Origin: Martelella lutilitoris
Lineage (GTDB): Bacteria > Pseudomonadota > Alphaproteobacteria > Rhizobiales > Rhizobiaceae
Assembly: GCF_016598595.1 (NCBI RefSeq)
Contig: NZ_CP066786.1
Span: 3,926,001-3,990,000 of the forward strand
Length of the DNA stretch: 64,000 nucleotides
Reading direction: 5' to 3'
Positions 1 through 9,100 of this stretch are shown piece after piece; the stretch's first letter is position 1; every line of letters starts with the position of its first letter. Made by a program: the position numbers and the translations under genes. The notes under the pieces were generated by a model. That model worked only from the letters and a program-made list of their open reading frames with translations. It searched no databases and was not told the origin of the DNA.

Positions 1-930
1 GCGCGCCACCTCGAAGCGGCGCGCGGTCGCCGGCCGCGCATTCTCCAGAAAGCAGATCTTCGCCGTGGTGCCGCCCATGTCGAAGGCCAGCATTCGGGAA
101 ACGCCGACCTCGCGGGCTACCCGCGCGCCGAGCGCGACGCCGCCGGCAGGACCCGATTCGACCAGACGGATCGGCATGCGCGCCGCCTGATCGACCGTCG
201 TCAGGCCGCCGCCCGACAGCATCAGCAGAAATTCGCCGGAGAAGCCGCGCGCGCGCATCGCCGCGTCGAAACGGTTGAGATAGCGCGACATCAGCGGACG
301 AACATAGGCATTGGCCGCCACGGTCGAAAACCGCTCATACTCACGGATTTCCGGGGAAACTTCGCTCGAAAGACAGATGGTTACATTCTCGGGCAGGCGG
401 TCCCGCAACCACTCAGCCACCTGCCGTTCATGCACGTCATTGGCGGTGGCATGAAGAAAGCCGATGGCCACGGCCTCCACCCCGTTTTCGCGTAATCGCG
501 CTGCGATCGCATCAATCTCGCCTTGCTGCGGAACGCGGATGGGATTGCCATGGGCATCCATGCGTTCGTCGACGGTCATCCGCAACTCGCGCGGCACCAG
601 CGGGGCGGGCAATTCCAGATTGACGTCGTATTGCTCGAAGCGGCGCTCGTAACCCATTTCGAGTATGTCGCGGAAACCACTGGTCGTAACCAGAGCCGTC
701 TTCGCGCCGCGCCGCTCGATCAGCGCATTGGTCGCAAGCGTCGTCCCGTGAATGACGGCAGAGACGTCGGAAAAATCCACATTGTTTTCGCAAAGCAGCG
801 CCAGGCTACCCTCAAGTGCGGCCTTTTCAGGCGCTTCGGGCGTCGTCAGGACCTTCAGAGAGGAGAGGCCGTCGCCTTCCAACACGATATCCGTGAACGT
901 TCCGCCGATATCAATTGCTAGTCTAAACAT
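1..930 (-). CDS. Hydantoinase/oxoprolinase family protein, HyuA-type (3' end outside window)
   Basis: The reading frame starts at the ATG read from 930 and stays open to the window edge, giving 310 residues of a family usually near 680. The N-terminus MFRLAIDIGGTFTD is the classic ATP-binding phosphate loop of N-methylhydantoinase A/5-oxoprolinase A. HGTTLATNALIERRGAKTA near residues 61-79 and AFDMGGTTAK near residue 289 are further family motifs. These enzymes hydrolyse cyclic amides (hydantoins, 5-oxoproline) or carboxylate ketones using ATP, normally with a B subunit. The B subunit should lie beyond position 1. The exact substrate cannot be read from this part. Family call is firm. Confidence 0.9.
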   Translation of the reverse strand, partial: MFRLAIDIGGTFTDIVLEGDGLSSLKVLTTPEAPEKAALEGSLALLCENNVDFSDVSAVIHGTTLATNALIERRGAKTALVTTSGFRDILEMGYERRFEQYDVNLELPAPLVPRELRMTVDERMDAHGNPIRVPQQGEIDAIAARLRENGVEAVAIGFLHATANDVHERQVAEWLRDRLPENVTICLSSEVSPEIREYERFSTVAANAYVRPLMSRYLNRFDAAMRARGFSGEFLLMLSGGGLTTVDQAARMPIRLVESGPAGGVALGARVAREVGVSRMLAFDMGGTTAKICFLENARPATARRFEVAR

Positions 931-1096
931 AAAATCATTATGTTCGTACTTTTTAGCAAGCGTCAAGAGGAGAAGGGCCAGAGCGCCAGCGGTCGAGTCA
1001 TACCAAGAAAAAAAGGGCGCGACCACGCTTGAAACCGGCGTTTTCCCTGCCAGCGCCTCATCAAATAGTAGGGCGGCGGTCCTGCCGGTCCGCCGC

Positions 1097-1200
1097 CCTA
1101 GCGCATCGGCCCGAAAATCGGAATCGATTTTCGGAAAGCTCGATGCGTAGATTCAATAGGTTAGAGCGCCGTGCGTCCGAATGGACGCACGGCGCTCTAA
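1097..1200. repeat. Dispersed palindromic repeat, copy 1
   Basis: The element contains two hairpins, both with a GAAT loop. The first has 10-bp perfect arms (1111-1120 with 1125-1134). The second has 18-bp perfect arms (1161-1178 with 1183-1200). It is a near reverse complement of the element at 10836-10945 and shares a core with 30146-30213. A GANTC site lies at 1121-1125. The second hairpin is 22 bp past the stop of the BCCT gene and may also act as its terminator, although it lacks a T tract. Confidence 0.8.
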
Positions 1201-1221
1201 TGCGCAAGACTGCGCGTTGCC

Positions 1222-2835
1222 CTATCGCGGTTCGCTGTGGAGCCCCTTGAGGATGGCAAAACAGGCGAGCAGCAGCACGATGGTGAACGGGAAGCCCGTC
1301 GACACCGCCATGGCCTGAAGCGCCGTCAGTCCGCCGCCGAGCAGAAGCGCGATCGCGACCAGCCCCTCGAAGCTCGCCCAGAACACGCGCTGCGGCACCG
1401 GCGCATCGACCTTGCCGCCGGCGGTGATGGTGTCGATCACGATCGAGCCCGAGTCCGACGATGTCACGAAGAAGACAATGACCAGGATGATGCCGATGAT
1501 AGAGGTGATCGTCGCCAGCGGCAGCGCCTCCAGCATAACGAACAGCTTCAGGTCGAGGGGCGCATTGCCGAGCGCCTCGTAATTGTTGACGATGATCTCG
1601 CGGATCGCGGTATCACCGAACACCGTCATCCACACGATCGAGACGACCGACGGAATGATAAGCACGCAGGTGATGAACTCACGCACCGTGCGGCCGCGCG
1701 AAACGCGAGCGATGAACATGCCGACGAAGGGCGACCAGGAAATCCACCATGCCCAGTAGAACGATGTCCAGCCATCCAGGAAGTTCTTGTCGGTTCGCCC
1801 GAACGGATTGGCAAGTTCCGGCAGGTAGCGCGCATAGTCGACGAAGTTCGAGAAAAGTCCGCCGAGAATGGCCAGCGTCGGGCCAACGATGATGACGAAG
1901 AACAGCAGAATGCCGGCGAGCGCCATGTTGATCATCGACAGCCTCTGCACCCCGGCATCCATGCCGGCAACGACGGAGCCGAGCGCAATGCCGGTGATCG
2001 CGAGGATCAGCAGCACCTTGGAGAGGTCGTCCACGGGAAGGCCGAAAATGTGGTTAAGACCCGCATTCGCCTGTTCGGCGCCGATACCGAGCGAGGTGGC
2101 AAGGCCGAACAACGTGGCAAGCACGGCGAGCACGTCGATGACATGGCCCGTCCAGCCCCAGACCCGGTCGCCGAATATCGGGTAGAACACCGAGCGCATG
2201 GCGAGCGGAAGACCCTTGTTGTAGGAAAACAGCGCCAGGGCCAGCGCGACGATCGCATAGATCGCCCAGGGATGGAGCGCCCAGTGGAAAATGGTCGAGG
2301 CCATCGCCAGGCTCTTTGCTTCGGCCGGGTTGCCGGGCGCGCCGCCGAGCGGCGCCCAGCTGTCGGCGGTGCCGGCATTTTCGGCGACCGAGGCCGTGTA
2401 GTGGGAAATCGGCTCGGACACGCCGTAAAACATCAGGCCGATGCCCATGCCAGCGGCAAACAGCATGGCGAACCAGCCGGTGTAGGAATAGTCCGGCGTT
2501 GCCTCCGCGCCGCCGAGGCGAATCTTGCCATAGGGCGAGAAGATCAGGAAAATGCCGAGCAGAACGAAGATGTTGCCGGCGATGAGGAAGAACCAGTCGA
2601 AAGTCGACGTCAGCCAGTCCCGCATGCCGTTGAAAATAGTCGCGGCCTCTTCCTGAAAGGCCAGTGTCGCCAACACGAAGGCAACAACGGCGAGACCGGA
2701 GATCAGAAAGACCGGATTATGGATGTCCAGCCCGAAGGGACCGATGTTCGTCGTGATATTATCCTGGCCGATCTCGTAATCGGTATCGATAATCTCCGTT
2801 TCGCCCTCGGGCTCGGGTATCCCCGTGTCGGTCAT
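1222..2835 (-). CDS. BCCT-family transporter (betaine/carnitine/choline type)
   Basis: This 537-residue integral membrane protein imports quaternary ammonium compounds such as glycine betaine, choline or carnitine, usually coupled to Na+ or H+. It shows about 12 hydrophobic segments, the YTGWFAMLFAAGMGIGLMF stretch (residues about 99-117) and the tryptophan-rich FYWAWWISWSPFVGMFIARVS substrate-site region (about 357-376) typical of the family. The start is supported by AAGGAG upstream of the ATG. A UspA-like gene ends 63 bp upstream on the same strand, so the two are probably co-transcribed. Substrate within the family is not resolved. It could serve osmoprotection or nutrient uptake. Confidence 0.92.
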   Translation of the reverse strand: MTDTGIPEPEGETEIIDTDYEIGQDNITTNIGPFGLDIHNPVFLISGLAVVAFVLATLAFQEEAATIFNGMRDWLTSTFDWFFLIAGNIFVLLGIFLIFSPYGKIRLGGAEATPDYSYTGWFAMLFAAGMGIGLMFYGVSEPISHYTASVAENAGTADSWAPLGGAPGNPAEAKSLAMASTIFHWALHPWAIYAIVALALALFSYNKGLPLAMRSVFYPIFGDRVWGWTGHVIDVLAVLATLFGLATSLGIGAEQANAGLNHIFGLPVDDLSKVLLILAITGIALGSVVAGMDAGVQRLSMINMALAGILLFFVIIVGPTLAILGGLFSNFVDYARYLPELANPFGRTDKNFLDGWTSFYWAWWISWSPFVGMFIARVSRGRTVREFITCVLIIPSVVSIVWMTVFGDTAIREIIVNNYEALGNAPLDLKLFVMLEALPLATITSIIGIILVIVFFVTSSDSGSIVIDTITAGGKVDAPVPQRVFWASFEGLVAIALLLGGGLTALQAMAVSTGFPFTIVLLLACFAILKGLHSEPR

Positions 2836-2898
2836 AAAAAATCTCCTTGTTTTGCAATCGTTTCGCGCCTAACCGGATCAATCCGGGCAGTCGCGGCA

Positions 2899-3315
2899 TC
2901 AGCCGCGAACCAGGAATACCGATGCGTCGGTATGGGTGGCGAGCTGGCCGCCGTGCGAATGCATGAAGTGATCCGCGAGATTGGGCACGTGGGTGGCCAT
3001 GATCACCAGATCGCAACCGCTGTCGTCCACCGCGCGGGCAAGCGACCGATTGAGATCAACCGCAGGGTCGTGCGCGATGACGGTACGGCTATCGGTTGAA
3101 ATGCCGTAACGGGCGGATTGTTCCCCGGCAAAAGCCTTGAGCTTTGCCTCGAATTCCCTGGGGTTGTGGCCGAGTGCGCCAGGCGCCGAAGAGGTCACGC
3201 CGACATAAGTGACGGGCGCACCATAGAGTTTCGCGATTTCGGCCGTCGTGTTGAGCGCGCGCGTCAGCTTGTCGGCATGCGCAAGGTCGACGGGCACCAT
3301 GATTTTCTTGAACAT
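2899..3315 (-). CDS. Universal stress protein, UspA family
   Basis: This is a 138-residue single-domain cytoplasmic protein. It begins MFKKIMVPVDLAHADK, the usual first strand with its conserved Asp. It ends with the alternating strand pattern CDLVIMATHVPN and ASVFLVRG. The nucleotide-binding signature G-x2-G-x9-G(S/T) seen in ATP-binding members is replaced by THVPNLADHFMHSHGG, so ATP binding is doubtful. The gene lies directly upstream of a BCCT transporter, resembling the known pairing of the Usp TeaD with the TeaABC ectoine transporter. A regulatory role toward the transporter is inference. AAGGA lies 12 bases before the ATG. Confidence 0.88.
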   Translation of the reverse strand: MFKKIMVPVDLAHADKLTRALNTTAEIAKLYGAPVTYVGVTSSAPGALGHNPREFEAKLKAFAGEQSARYGISTDSRTVIAHDPAVDLNRSLARAVDDSGCDLVIMATHVPNLADHFMHSHGGQLATHTDASVFLVRG

Positions 3316-3608
3316 GTTGAACTACGGTCCTTCACCGTTTGCGGGCTTGCCGACCCGCATCTTTCCTTCCTCTTCTGCCGCGCCTTCGGTGGCGGGCCGG
3401 TACGGCTCGACAAAGCCGGACACGAAAATGCCATATTTCGCCTAACATCGCCAAAACCGCCATGCAAATCAACCCTGTCCCCGCCCGGCGGGCCGTCGCA
3501 AGCGTTCGGCGTCAGGGCCCGACAGGCTCCAGCGCCGCCAGGACAGGGGGTTGCGCCCGGCTGGAAGGCCCGGACAACGACCACGAAACCGAGAGCGAGG
3601 ACAGCATC
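3316..3608. other. Intergenic region between uspA-like gene and ABC exporter terminator
   Basis: About 290 bp without a convincing gene. It must carry the promoter for the minus-strand uspA-BCCT pair. A weak candidate on the minus strand is TTGATT, 17 bases, GATGTT, around 3446-3475. Frames opposite and within it have no recognisable domains. Confidence 0.4.
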
Positions 3609-3639
3609 AAAAAAGCCCCACCGCTTCGTGCGATGAGGC
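3609..3639 (-). terminator. Rho-independent terminator of the ABC exporter gene
   Basis: Read on the minus strand, a 10-bp stem (3639-3630 with 3624-3615, two G-T pairs) closes a 5-base ACGAA loop. Six T residues (3614-3609) follow at once. It lies 28 bp past the stop codon of the exporter gene. Confidence 0.85.
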
Positions 3640-3666
3640 TTCTTGGCGTCGGCAGGGAGGCGAGGC

Positions 3667-5493
3667 TCAAGCCTCTTCGAGCTGCGGCAGGATCTGCAAC
3701 TCGTAGAGACGGCGATAAGGGCCGTCATGGGCGAGCAGATCGCGCTGCGGTCCCTGTTCGAGGATTTCGCCGTTTTCGAGCACGACGATATTGTCCGCCG
3801 AGGTGATCGTCGCCAGGCGGTGGGCGATCACGATCGTCGTGCGGTCCTTCGTCAGCCGCGCTAGCGCGTCCTGCACGAGCGATTCAGCATAGGAATCAAG
3901 AGCGCTGGTGGCTTCATCGAGAATCAGGATGTCGGCGTTGCGCAGCATGGCGCGGGCGATTGCCAGGCGCTGTTTCTGGCCGCCGGAGAGGTTGCCGCCG
4001 TTTTCACCGACGAGCGAATCATAGCCATTGTTCATGTTCATGATGAAGTCATGCGCATGCGCAGCCTTGGCCGCCTCGATGATTTCCTCTTCCGTCGCGC
4101 CCTGTCGTCCGAGCGCCAGGTTTTCCCGCACCGTGCCGTTGAACAGGAATGTATCCTGGCCGACATAGGACATGTGGGCGCGCAGCGATTCGAAGGAAAC
4201 CTGCCTGAGATCGAGGCCGTTGACCGTGATTGTTCCTTCATCCGGATCGAACATGCGCATTACGAGATTGATGATCGTCGACTTGCCGCCGCCGGACGCG
4301 CCCACCAGAGCAGTGGTCTTTCCCGCGGGAAAGACCAGATTCAGGTTCTTGAACAGCGGCTTGTCCGCGTCATAGGAGAAACCAACGTCGTCGAATACGA
4401 TCTCGCCGCCGCCGGGCGGAACCGGCTGGGCGTTCTCAGCCTCCGTCAGCATGATCGGATGATCCTTGATCTCGTACATCATCCTGACGCCGACCATCGC
4501 GGTCTCCAGGTTGACGCGCATGCGCGCCAGACGTTTTGCCGGCTCATAGGCCAGGAGAAGAGCGGTGATGAAGGACATCAGCTCGCCGGGCGTCTGGTCG
4601 CCGCCGACGACCCAGAGACCGCTCAGCGCGATGACGCCGGCAATGGCCAGCCCCGAAAGCGTTTCCATGATCGGGCTTGTGGCGGCGGACAGCCTGGCGA
4701 TGCTGTTGGCGCGATGCTCCACCTGCGTGACCTGCCGGTCCATGCGCGTGCGCATATGCTCTTCCAGACCGAATGCCTTGATGATGCGCACCCCGGTGGA
4801 GGCCTCCTGCACGCTTTCGATGATTTTCGCGAAAGCGGTCAGTTCCTGCCGCATGATGTCGCGGACCTTGTTGGTCAGATAGCGTACGCCGATAAAGGCT
4901 GCCGGCCCCAGAATGAAGGAGACCAGAGACAGGATCGGCTGCTGGATGAACATCACGATCACCAGCCCGACCAGCGAGAACAGGTCGCGGATCGCCGACG
5001 TCAAAATCAGGTCCATCGCCGTGCGGGCCGCCTGGGCATTGTTGGTCAGGCGCATGACGAGATCGGACGACGGGAACCGGATGAAGAAGTTGAGGTCCTG
5101 CTGCAGGATCCGGCTGAAGATGCTGCTCTGCGTCCTGGCGATGATGTTGTTGCCGGCCTTGCTCAGGATCACGATCTGGAAATAGGTCGCGATGCCCTTG
5201 ACGATGAAGATCATCGCCACGCCCCCGGCCAGCATGAACATGCGGTTCATGTTCTGCGAGACCACGGTCTCGTTGACGATGTCCTTCATGATCCAGGCGC
5301 TGAGGGAAGTCATGCCGGCAACGATCAGCATCGCGACGGTTGCGAGCGCATACCAGGGCGCCTGGGCGCGCAGGTTTTCCGACAAAAGGCGGTAGAGCAG
5401 GCTGCGGTTCGCTCTTGGAAGGAACCGCGCCGCCAGCGCGTTGAGCAAACCGGCAAAGGGCTTGGATAGCTGCATGGGGATCCGCATTTCCAT
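3667..5493 (-). CDS. ABC exporter, fused permease-ATPase (MsbA/lipid A exporter-like)
   Basis: A 608-residue half-transporter with an N-terminal six-helix membrane domain (about residues 30-340) and a C-terminal ATPase. The ATPase shows Walker A GASGGGKST, Q-loop YVGQDTFLF, signature LSGGQKQR, Walker B ILILDEATSALD and switch IAHR. It should act as a homodimer in the inner membrane, exporting a lipid or hydrophobic compound. The fold and length match MsbA-like exporters, but similar proteins export other lipids or drugs, so the cargo is open. It is monocistronic: a perfect terminator follows and the upstream gene is 165 bp away. GGAGG lies 12 bases before the chosen ATG. Starts at residues 3 or 7 are possible. 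Confidence 0.88.
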   Translation of the reverse strand: MEMRIPMQLSKPFAGLLNALAARFLPRANRSLLYRLLSENLRAQAPWYALATVAMLIVAGMTSLSAWIMKDIVNETVVSQNMNRMFMLAGGVAMIFIVKGIATYFQIVILSKAGNNIIARTQSSIFSRILQQDLNFFIRFPSSDLVMRLTNNAQAARTAMDLILTSAIRDLFSLVGLVIVMFIQQPILSLVSFILGPAAFIGVRYLTNKVRDIMRQELTAFAKIIESVQEASTGVRIIKAFGLEEHMRTRMDRQVTQVEHRANSIARLSAATSPIMETLSGLAIAGVIALSGLWVVGGDQTPGELMSFITALLLAYEPAKRLARMRVNLETAMVGVRMMYEIKDHPIMLTEAENAQPVPPGGGEIVFDDVGFSYDADKPLFKNLNLVFPAGKTTALVGASGGGKSTIINLVMRMFDPDEGTITVNGLDLRQVSFESLRAHMSYVGQDTFLFNGTVRENLALGRQGATEEEIIEAAKAAHAHDFIMNMNNGYDSLVGENGGNLSGGQKQRLAIARAMLRNADILILDEATSALDSYAESLVQDALARLTKDRTTIVIAHRLATITSADNIVVLENGEILEQGPQRDLLAHDGPYRRLYELQILPQLEEA

Positions 5494-5658
5494 ATAGGTT
5501 CGTGGCCTCCGTTCTTCGAAGGGACGGCGCTTGTCTCAGCGTCGCGGTCCCTGATCGGCCTCGGCGCGAGAGCAATAGGGCAAACGGCCTGCAAGAGCAA
5601 GCCTTCGTTTGTCCGCCCTCTTGCCGCCTTGACCCGCTCATGGAGCAGGCGGCCTCTC

Positions 5659-8100
5659 TCAACCGCGCAGATAGCTCACGTCTGCCGTGCCGCCTTGCGG
5701 AAGATGTGACTGCCGCCTGCGGCTTACGGTAATCGTCTTCCCCACGCCGGGCAGCAGCGTGAAGCAATTGTCCGAGTAGACGTCGTCGCCGCCGTGGTCA
5801 TAGGTCACGTAGAGGGCCGGACGGTCGCTGGTCAGCGTGATGCGACGCGTACCGTCGCCAAGCATCTCGACCGCTGTCGCGATCTCGGGCTCGGCAAAGC
5901 GATAGGCCTTGGGCCTTTGCGGCAGATACTCGTTCTCGCCGAGAACATTGCCTGCAGCATCCTGCCAGTCGAAGACGAGGAAGGCGCCGTCTTCCAGCGT
6001 CTCCTCGTGAATGCGCGCAACCTCGACAACGCTCCGGGCCTCTGCCCTCACCGGATAGACGCCGATTTCCGTCACTTTGCCGGACGCCGCGTTGACGCTT
6101 GAAAGCCGCACGGTGATCGAAGCGTCTACCATCGTGTCGGAAACCGCGAGCAGCGTGATCGCGCCGGTCTCGGCATCAGGTTGTGCCGTCACCAGAAGAT
6201 CGGCGAAGAAACGGCGGGCGAGATATTGAGTCGCCTTCCAGCCGCCGCCATATTCGAGACTCGACCAGCTCGCCACCGGCCAGGTGTCGTTCAACTGCCA
6301 GAACAGCGTGCCCATCGTGCGCGGACGGTTGGAACGCCAGAACTCGATTGCCGTCTTCATCGCCAGCCCCTGGCTTAGCTGGCTGAGATAAACCATATCC
6401 TCGAAACTGTCGGGAAAGCGAAAGTAGCGGGCGATGGTTTCAACGATCCGGCTGTTGCCGCCCTCATTGCGCTGGTGAACGTCCATGACGGCCGAGGAGA
6501 CGTTGCGGTCCTCCGCCTCGGTGAAGCTTTCAATCACGCGCATGGAGGGGAAGGACTGGAAGCCGAATTCCGAGCAGAAGCGCGGGCGGACGCTGCGGTA
6601 ATGCTCGAAATCCTTGGCCGAATGCCAGACATCCCAGAAATGCATGTCGCCGGAAGTATCCACATGCCAGCCGTCGCCGAAGTCGAGACGGCCGACCGAG
6701 GGTGAAGAGGGCCGGAAGGGCAGGCCGAGATCCTCATCTTCCACTGCTTCTTCCAAGACGTGATTCAGCCGGTCGTATATCGCCAGGTAGCGGTCGCGGT
6801 TTTCAAGGCTCTCCCTGTACCAGGTCAGCGCGCCGACAAGCTCGTTGTCGCCGCACCACAGCGCCATTGCCGCAAAGCGGGAAAGCCGGCGCAGCTGCTG
6901 GCGCGCCTCCTTGCGCACGAGATCGAGAAACGGACGCTCGTGGGCGGGATAGAGATTGCAGGCGAACATGAAGTCGTGCCAGATCATCAGGCCGAGTTCG
7001 TCGCACAGTTCATAGAACCAGTCGGCCTCATACTGCCCGCCGCCCCAGACGCGGATCATGTTCATATTGGCTTCGACCGCCGAGACCAGCAGGTCGCGCA
7101 CCTGTTCCTTCGAGGCGCGTTCGGGCAGCGCGTCGCCCGGGATCCAGTTCGCGCCCTTCATGAAGATCTCGCGGCCGTTAACCCTGAAGGCGAAGCGGTT
7201 GCCGATCCCGTCGGCGTCGGTCAGGAGCTCGACATCGCGAAGGCCGATGCGGAATTCCCGTTTCTGTCCGCCGAGCGAAACGGCAAGGTCGTAAAAGGCC
7301 TGTTCTCCTTGGCCCGCCGGCCACCACAGACGCGGATTGTCCACCTTCACGGTGACGCGGACGCGATTTTCGCCCGGATAGGCGCGAAGCGTGGCCCTCT
7401 CCTCATGGCCGTCGATCGCGACCGCCGCCTCTTCCACCGCCGGAGCGAAGGCAAAGGCGTGCAGCGTCACGTCCAGCTCGACCGCGCCTTCCGTGTGGCG
7501 CTGGCGGATGGCGACGTCATCCAGGCGCAGGTCGCCGGTGCGGACCAGCGTGATATCGCCGTAGAACCCGAGCGGGCAGAGCGCGATTCCCCAGTCCCAG
7601 CCGCCATGGCACTGCGCCTTGCGCAGAAAATTGAGATGGCCGATTCGGCTGTTGGCCGTATACGGCATCGGAAACTCGGACTGCTGCGCCCGCTTCTCAG
7701 CCTCCAGCGAATTGGAGCGAAACACGACCTCGATCACGTTCTCTCCCTCATTGAGAAGGCCGGTCACATCGAAATCATAGCGCAGGAACTGGCTTTCGCA
7801 GCGCCCGGCCGGCTTGCCGTTGACGATGACATCTGCCAGGCAGTCCACGCTGTCGAAGCGGAGGGTAAAATGGCCGTCTTGCAGATGTTCGAGATCGAAC
7901 GACCGCCGCGCGGTCCAGACCGAGCGGTGGACCCAGTCCGTCCTCGTCTCGTTGTCGCGCCAGTAGGGATCCTCTATCTTGCCCGCGGCAAGCAGGGCGG
8001 AGTGGATGTCGCCCGGAACCGCAAGCGGGACGGCGATGTCCGCCTCTTCGCATGTTGCCGTCCAGCCGTCATTGAGGTTCAGTCTCGCTGCTTCTGTCAT
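5659..8100 (-). CDS. Glycoside hydrolase family 2 protein, beta-mannosidase type
   Basis: An 813-residue GH2 enzyme expected to remove terminal beta-mannose from oligosaccharides by a retaining mechanism. Order: sugar-binding jelly-roll domain (about 10-190), immunoglobulin-like domain (about 190-300), TIM barrel (about 300-620), C-terminal beta domains. The acid/base Glu is E420 in WCGDNE and the nucleophile is E511 in CSEFGFQS, both matching beta-mannosidases rather than beta-galactosidases. There is no signal peptide, so it is probably cytoplasmic. The frame opens at 8157, but the ATG at 8100 has GGAG 6 bases upstream and begins the conserved domain. No sugar transporter lies next to it. 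Confidence 0.88.
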   Translation of the reverse strand: MTEAARLNLNDGWTATCEEADIAVPLAVPGDIHSALLAAGKIEDPYWRDNETRTDWVHRSVWTARRSFDLEHLQDGHFTLRFDSVDCLADVIVNGKPAGRCESQFLRYDFDVTGLLNEGENVIEVVFRSNSLEAEKRAQQSEFPMPYTANSRIGHLNFLRKAQCHGGWDWGIALCPLGFYGDITLVRTGDLRLDDVAIRQRHTEGAVELDVTLHAFAFAPAVEEAAVAIDGHEERATLRAYPGENRVRVTVKVDNPRLWWPAGQGEQAFYDLAVSLGGQKREFRIGLRDVELLTDADGIGNRFAFRVNGREIFMKGANWIPGDALPERASKEQVRDLLVSAVEANMNMIRVWGGGQYEADWFYELCDELGLMIWHDFMFACNLYPAHERPFLDLVRKEARQQLRRLSRFAAMALWCGDNELVGALTWYRESLENRDRYLAIYDRLNHVLEEAVEDEDLGLPFRPSSPSVGRLDFGDGWHVDTSGDMHFWDVWHSAKDFEHYRSVRPRFCSEFGFQSFPSMRVIESFTEAEDRNVSSAVMDVHQRNEGGNSRIVETIARYFRFPDSFEDMVYLSQLSQGLAMKTAIEFWRSNRPRTMGTLFWQLNDTWPVASWSSLEYGGGWKATQYLARRFFADLLVTAQPDAETGAITLLAVSDTMVDASITVRLSSVNAASGKVTEIGVYPVRAEARSVVEVARIHEETLEDGAFLVFDWQDAAGNVLGENEYLPQRPKAYRFAEPEIATAVEMLGDGTRRITLTSDRPALYVTYDHGGDDVYSDNCFTLLPGVGKTITVSRRRQSHLPQGGTADVSYLRG

Positions 8101-8156
8101 GATGCTCCGTCCCGTTTCCTGCCGCTCGGTCTGCGCTTCTCGGCGATGACGGCTCA

Positions 8157-8176
8157 CCTTTTAATCCATTTAAAGG
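8157..8176. promoter_or_regulatory. Candidate operator upstream of the beta-mannosidase gene
   Basis: CCTTTTAATCCATTTAAAGG is a near-perfect palindrome (8-base arms, one mismatch). It sits 57 bp before the beta-mannosidase start and downstream of its candidate promoter, a repressor-like position. No regulator gene lies beside it. Confidence 0.4.
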
Positions 8177-8211
8177 TTTGCGCGAACCGACATTTCGCTG
8201 CGATTGCCGAA

Positions 8212-8242
8212 ATTTTAACCGGCCGGGCGCGTTCTTTGACAA
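8212..8242 (-). promoter_or_regulatory. Candidate promoter for the beta-mannosidase gene
   Basis: On the minus strand TTGTCA (8242-8237) and TAAAAT (8217-8212) are separated by 19 bases, somewhat long but close to consensus in an otherwise GC-rich region. Confidence 0.35.
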
Positions 8243-8308
8243 TAGTGGTTTGACGCAGGCCGCGCGGCGATGCACTCTCGTCGGCATTCTTCACGTGCAA
8301 GCGCCATC

Positions 8309-9067
8309 ATGAAAAAAAAGCCCCTGTTCATCGCCCTCCTCGTCATCGCCTCGGCCTTTGCCGCAACGCGTCCCGCCTCCGCCGAGACGGTCAATGTCGC
8401 CGTAGCCGCCAATTTCACGGCGGCGGCCGAGGAGATTGCCGCCCTCTTTGCCGCGGAGACCGGGCATGAGGCGGTTCTCAGCTTCGGCTCAACCGGCAGG
8501 CTCTACGCCCAGATCCTGCACGGCGCGCCGTTTTCCGTCCTTCTCGCCGCCGACCAGGAGCGACCGCGCCTTGCCGTCGAGGCCGGGCTTGCGCTTGCCG
8601 ACAGCCGCTTCACATATGCGCTGGGCGCGCTGGTGCTCTTCAGCGCCGAGGAAGACCTCTTCGATGACGGCAGCATTCTGCAACGGCCCGCCGATTTCAA
8701 CCGGCTCGCCATCGCCAATCCGGCCTCCGCGCCCTATGGCGCTGCCGCCGTTGAAACGCTTGAAGCCCTGAAGCTCTACGACAGGCTGAAGGACCGGATC
8801 GTGCAGGGTGAAAACATCACCCAGGCCTTCCAGTTCGTGGCAACCGGCAACGCCGATATCGGCTTCGTCGCTCTCTCCCAGGTTGCCGGACGTGAAGGCG
8901 GATCGCGCTGGCGCGTGCCGCAGGATCTCTACAAACCGATCGCCCAGGATGCCGTGCTTCTGAACTCCGGCGCGGACAATCCGGCGGCGGTTTCGTTCAT
9001 GGCGTTTCTGAAAAGCGACGCCGCACACAAAATAGTCCAGAACCACGGCTACCAGATCGCCCCGTGA
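8309..9067 (+). CDS. modA: Molybdate ABC transporter, periplasmic binding protein
   Basis: A 252-residue binding protein that captures molybdate (or tungstate) in the periplasm. The signal peptide MKKKPLFIALLVIASAFAAT ends near ASAE. The mature part starts VNVAVAANFTAAAEEIAALF, followed by LSFGSTGRLYAQI, both diagnostic for ModA. The in-frame ATG at 8270 would put a charged extension before the signal peptide, so the ATG at 8309 is preferred although its ribosome site is weak. modB and modC follow in the same direction. No modE gene is visible nearby. Confidence 0.93.
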   Translation: MKKKPLFIALLVIASAFAATRPASAETVNVAVAANFTAAAEEIAALFAAETGHEAVLSFGSTGRLYAQILHGAPFSVLLAADQERPRLAVEAGLALADSRFTYALGALVLFSAEEDLFDDGSILQRPADFNRLAIANPASAPYGAAAVETLEALKLYDRLKDRIVQGENITQAFQFVATGNADIGFVALSQVAGREGGSRWRVPQDLYKPIAQDAVLLNSGADNPAAVSFMAFLKSDAAHKIVQNHGYQIAP

Positions 9068-9100
9068 TTCCCGAGGTTACCGGCCGAGCAAGGAGGAGAG

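Noticed and set aside
1237..3099. 620-codon plus-strand frame opposite the BCCT transporter
   Set aside because: Antisense shadow of a membrane protein gene with no hydrophobic segments or motifs.
3316..3728. Small frames between the Usp gene and the ABC exporter terminator
   Set aside because: No ribosome sites, no recognisable motif, and they run across the terminator or into neighbouring genes.
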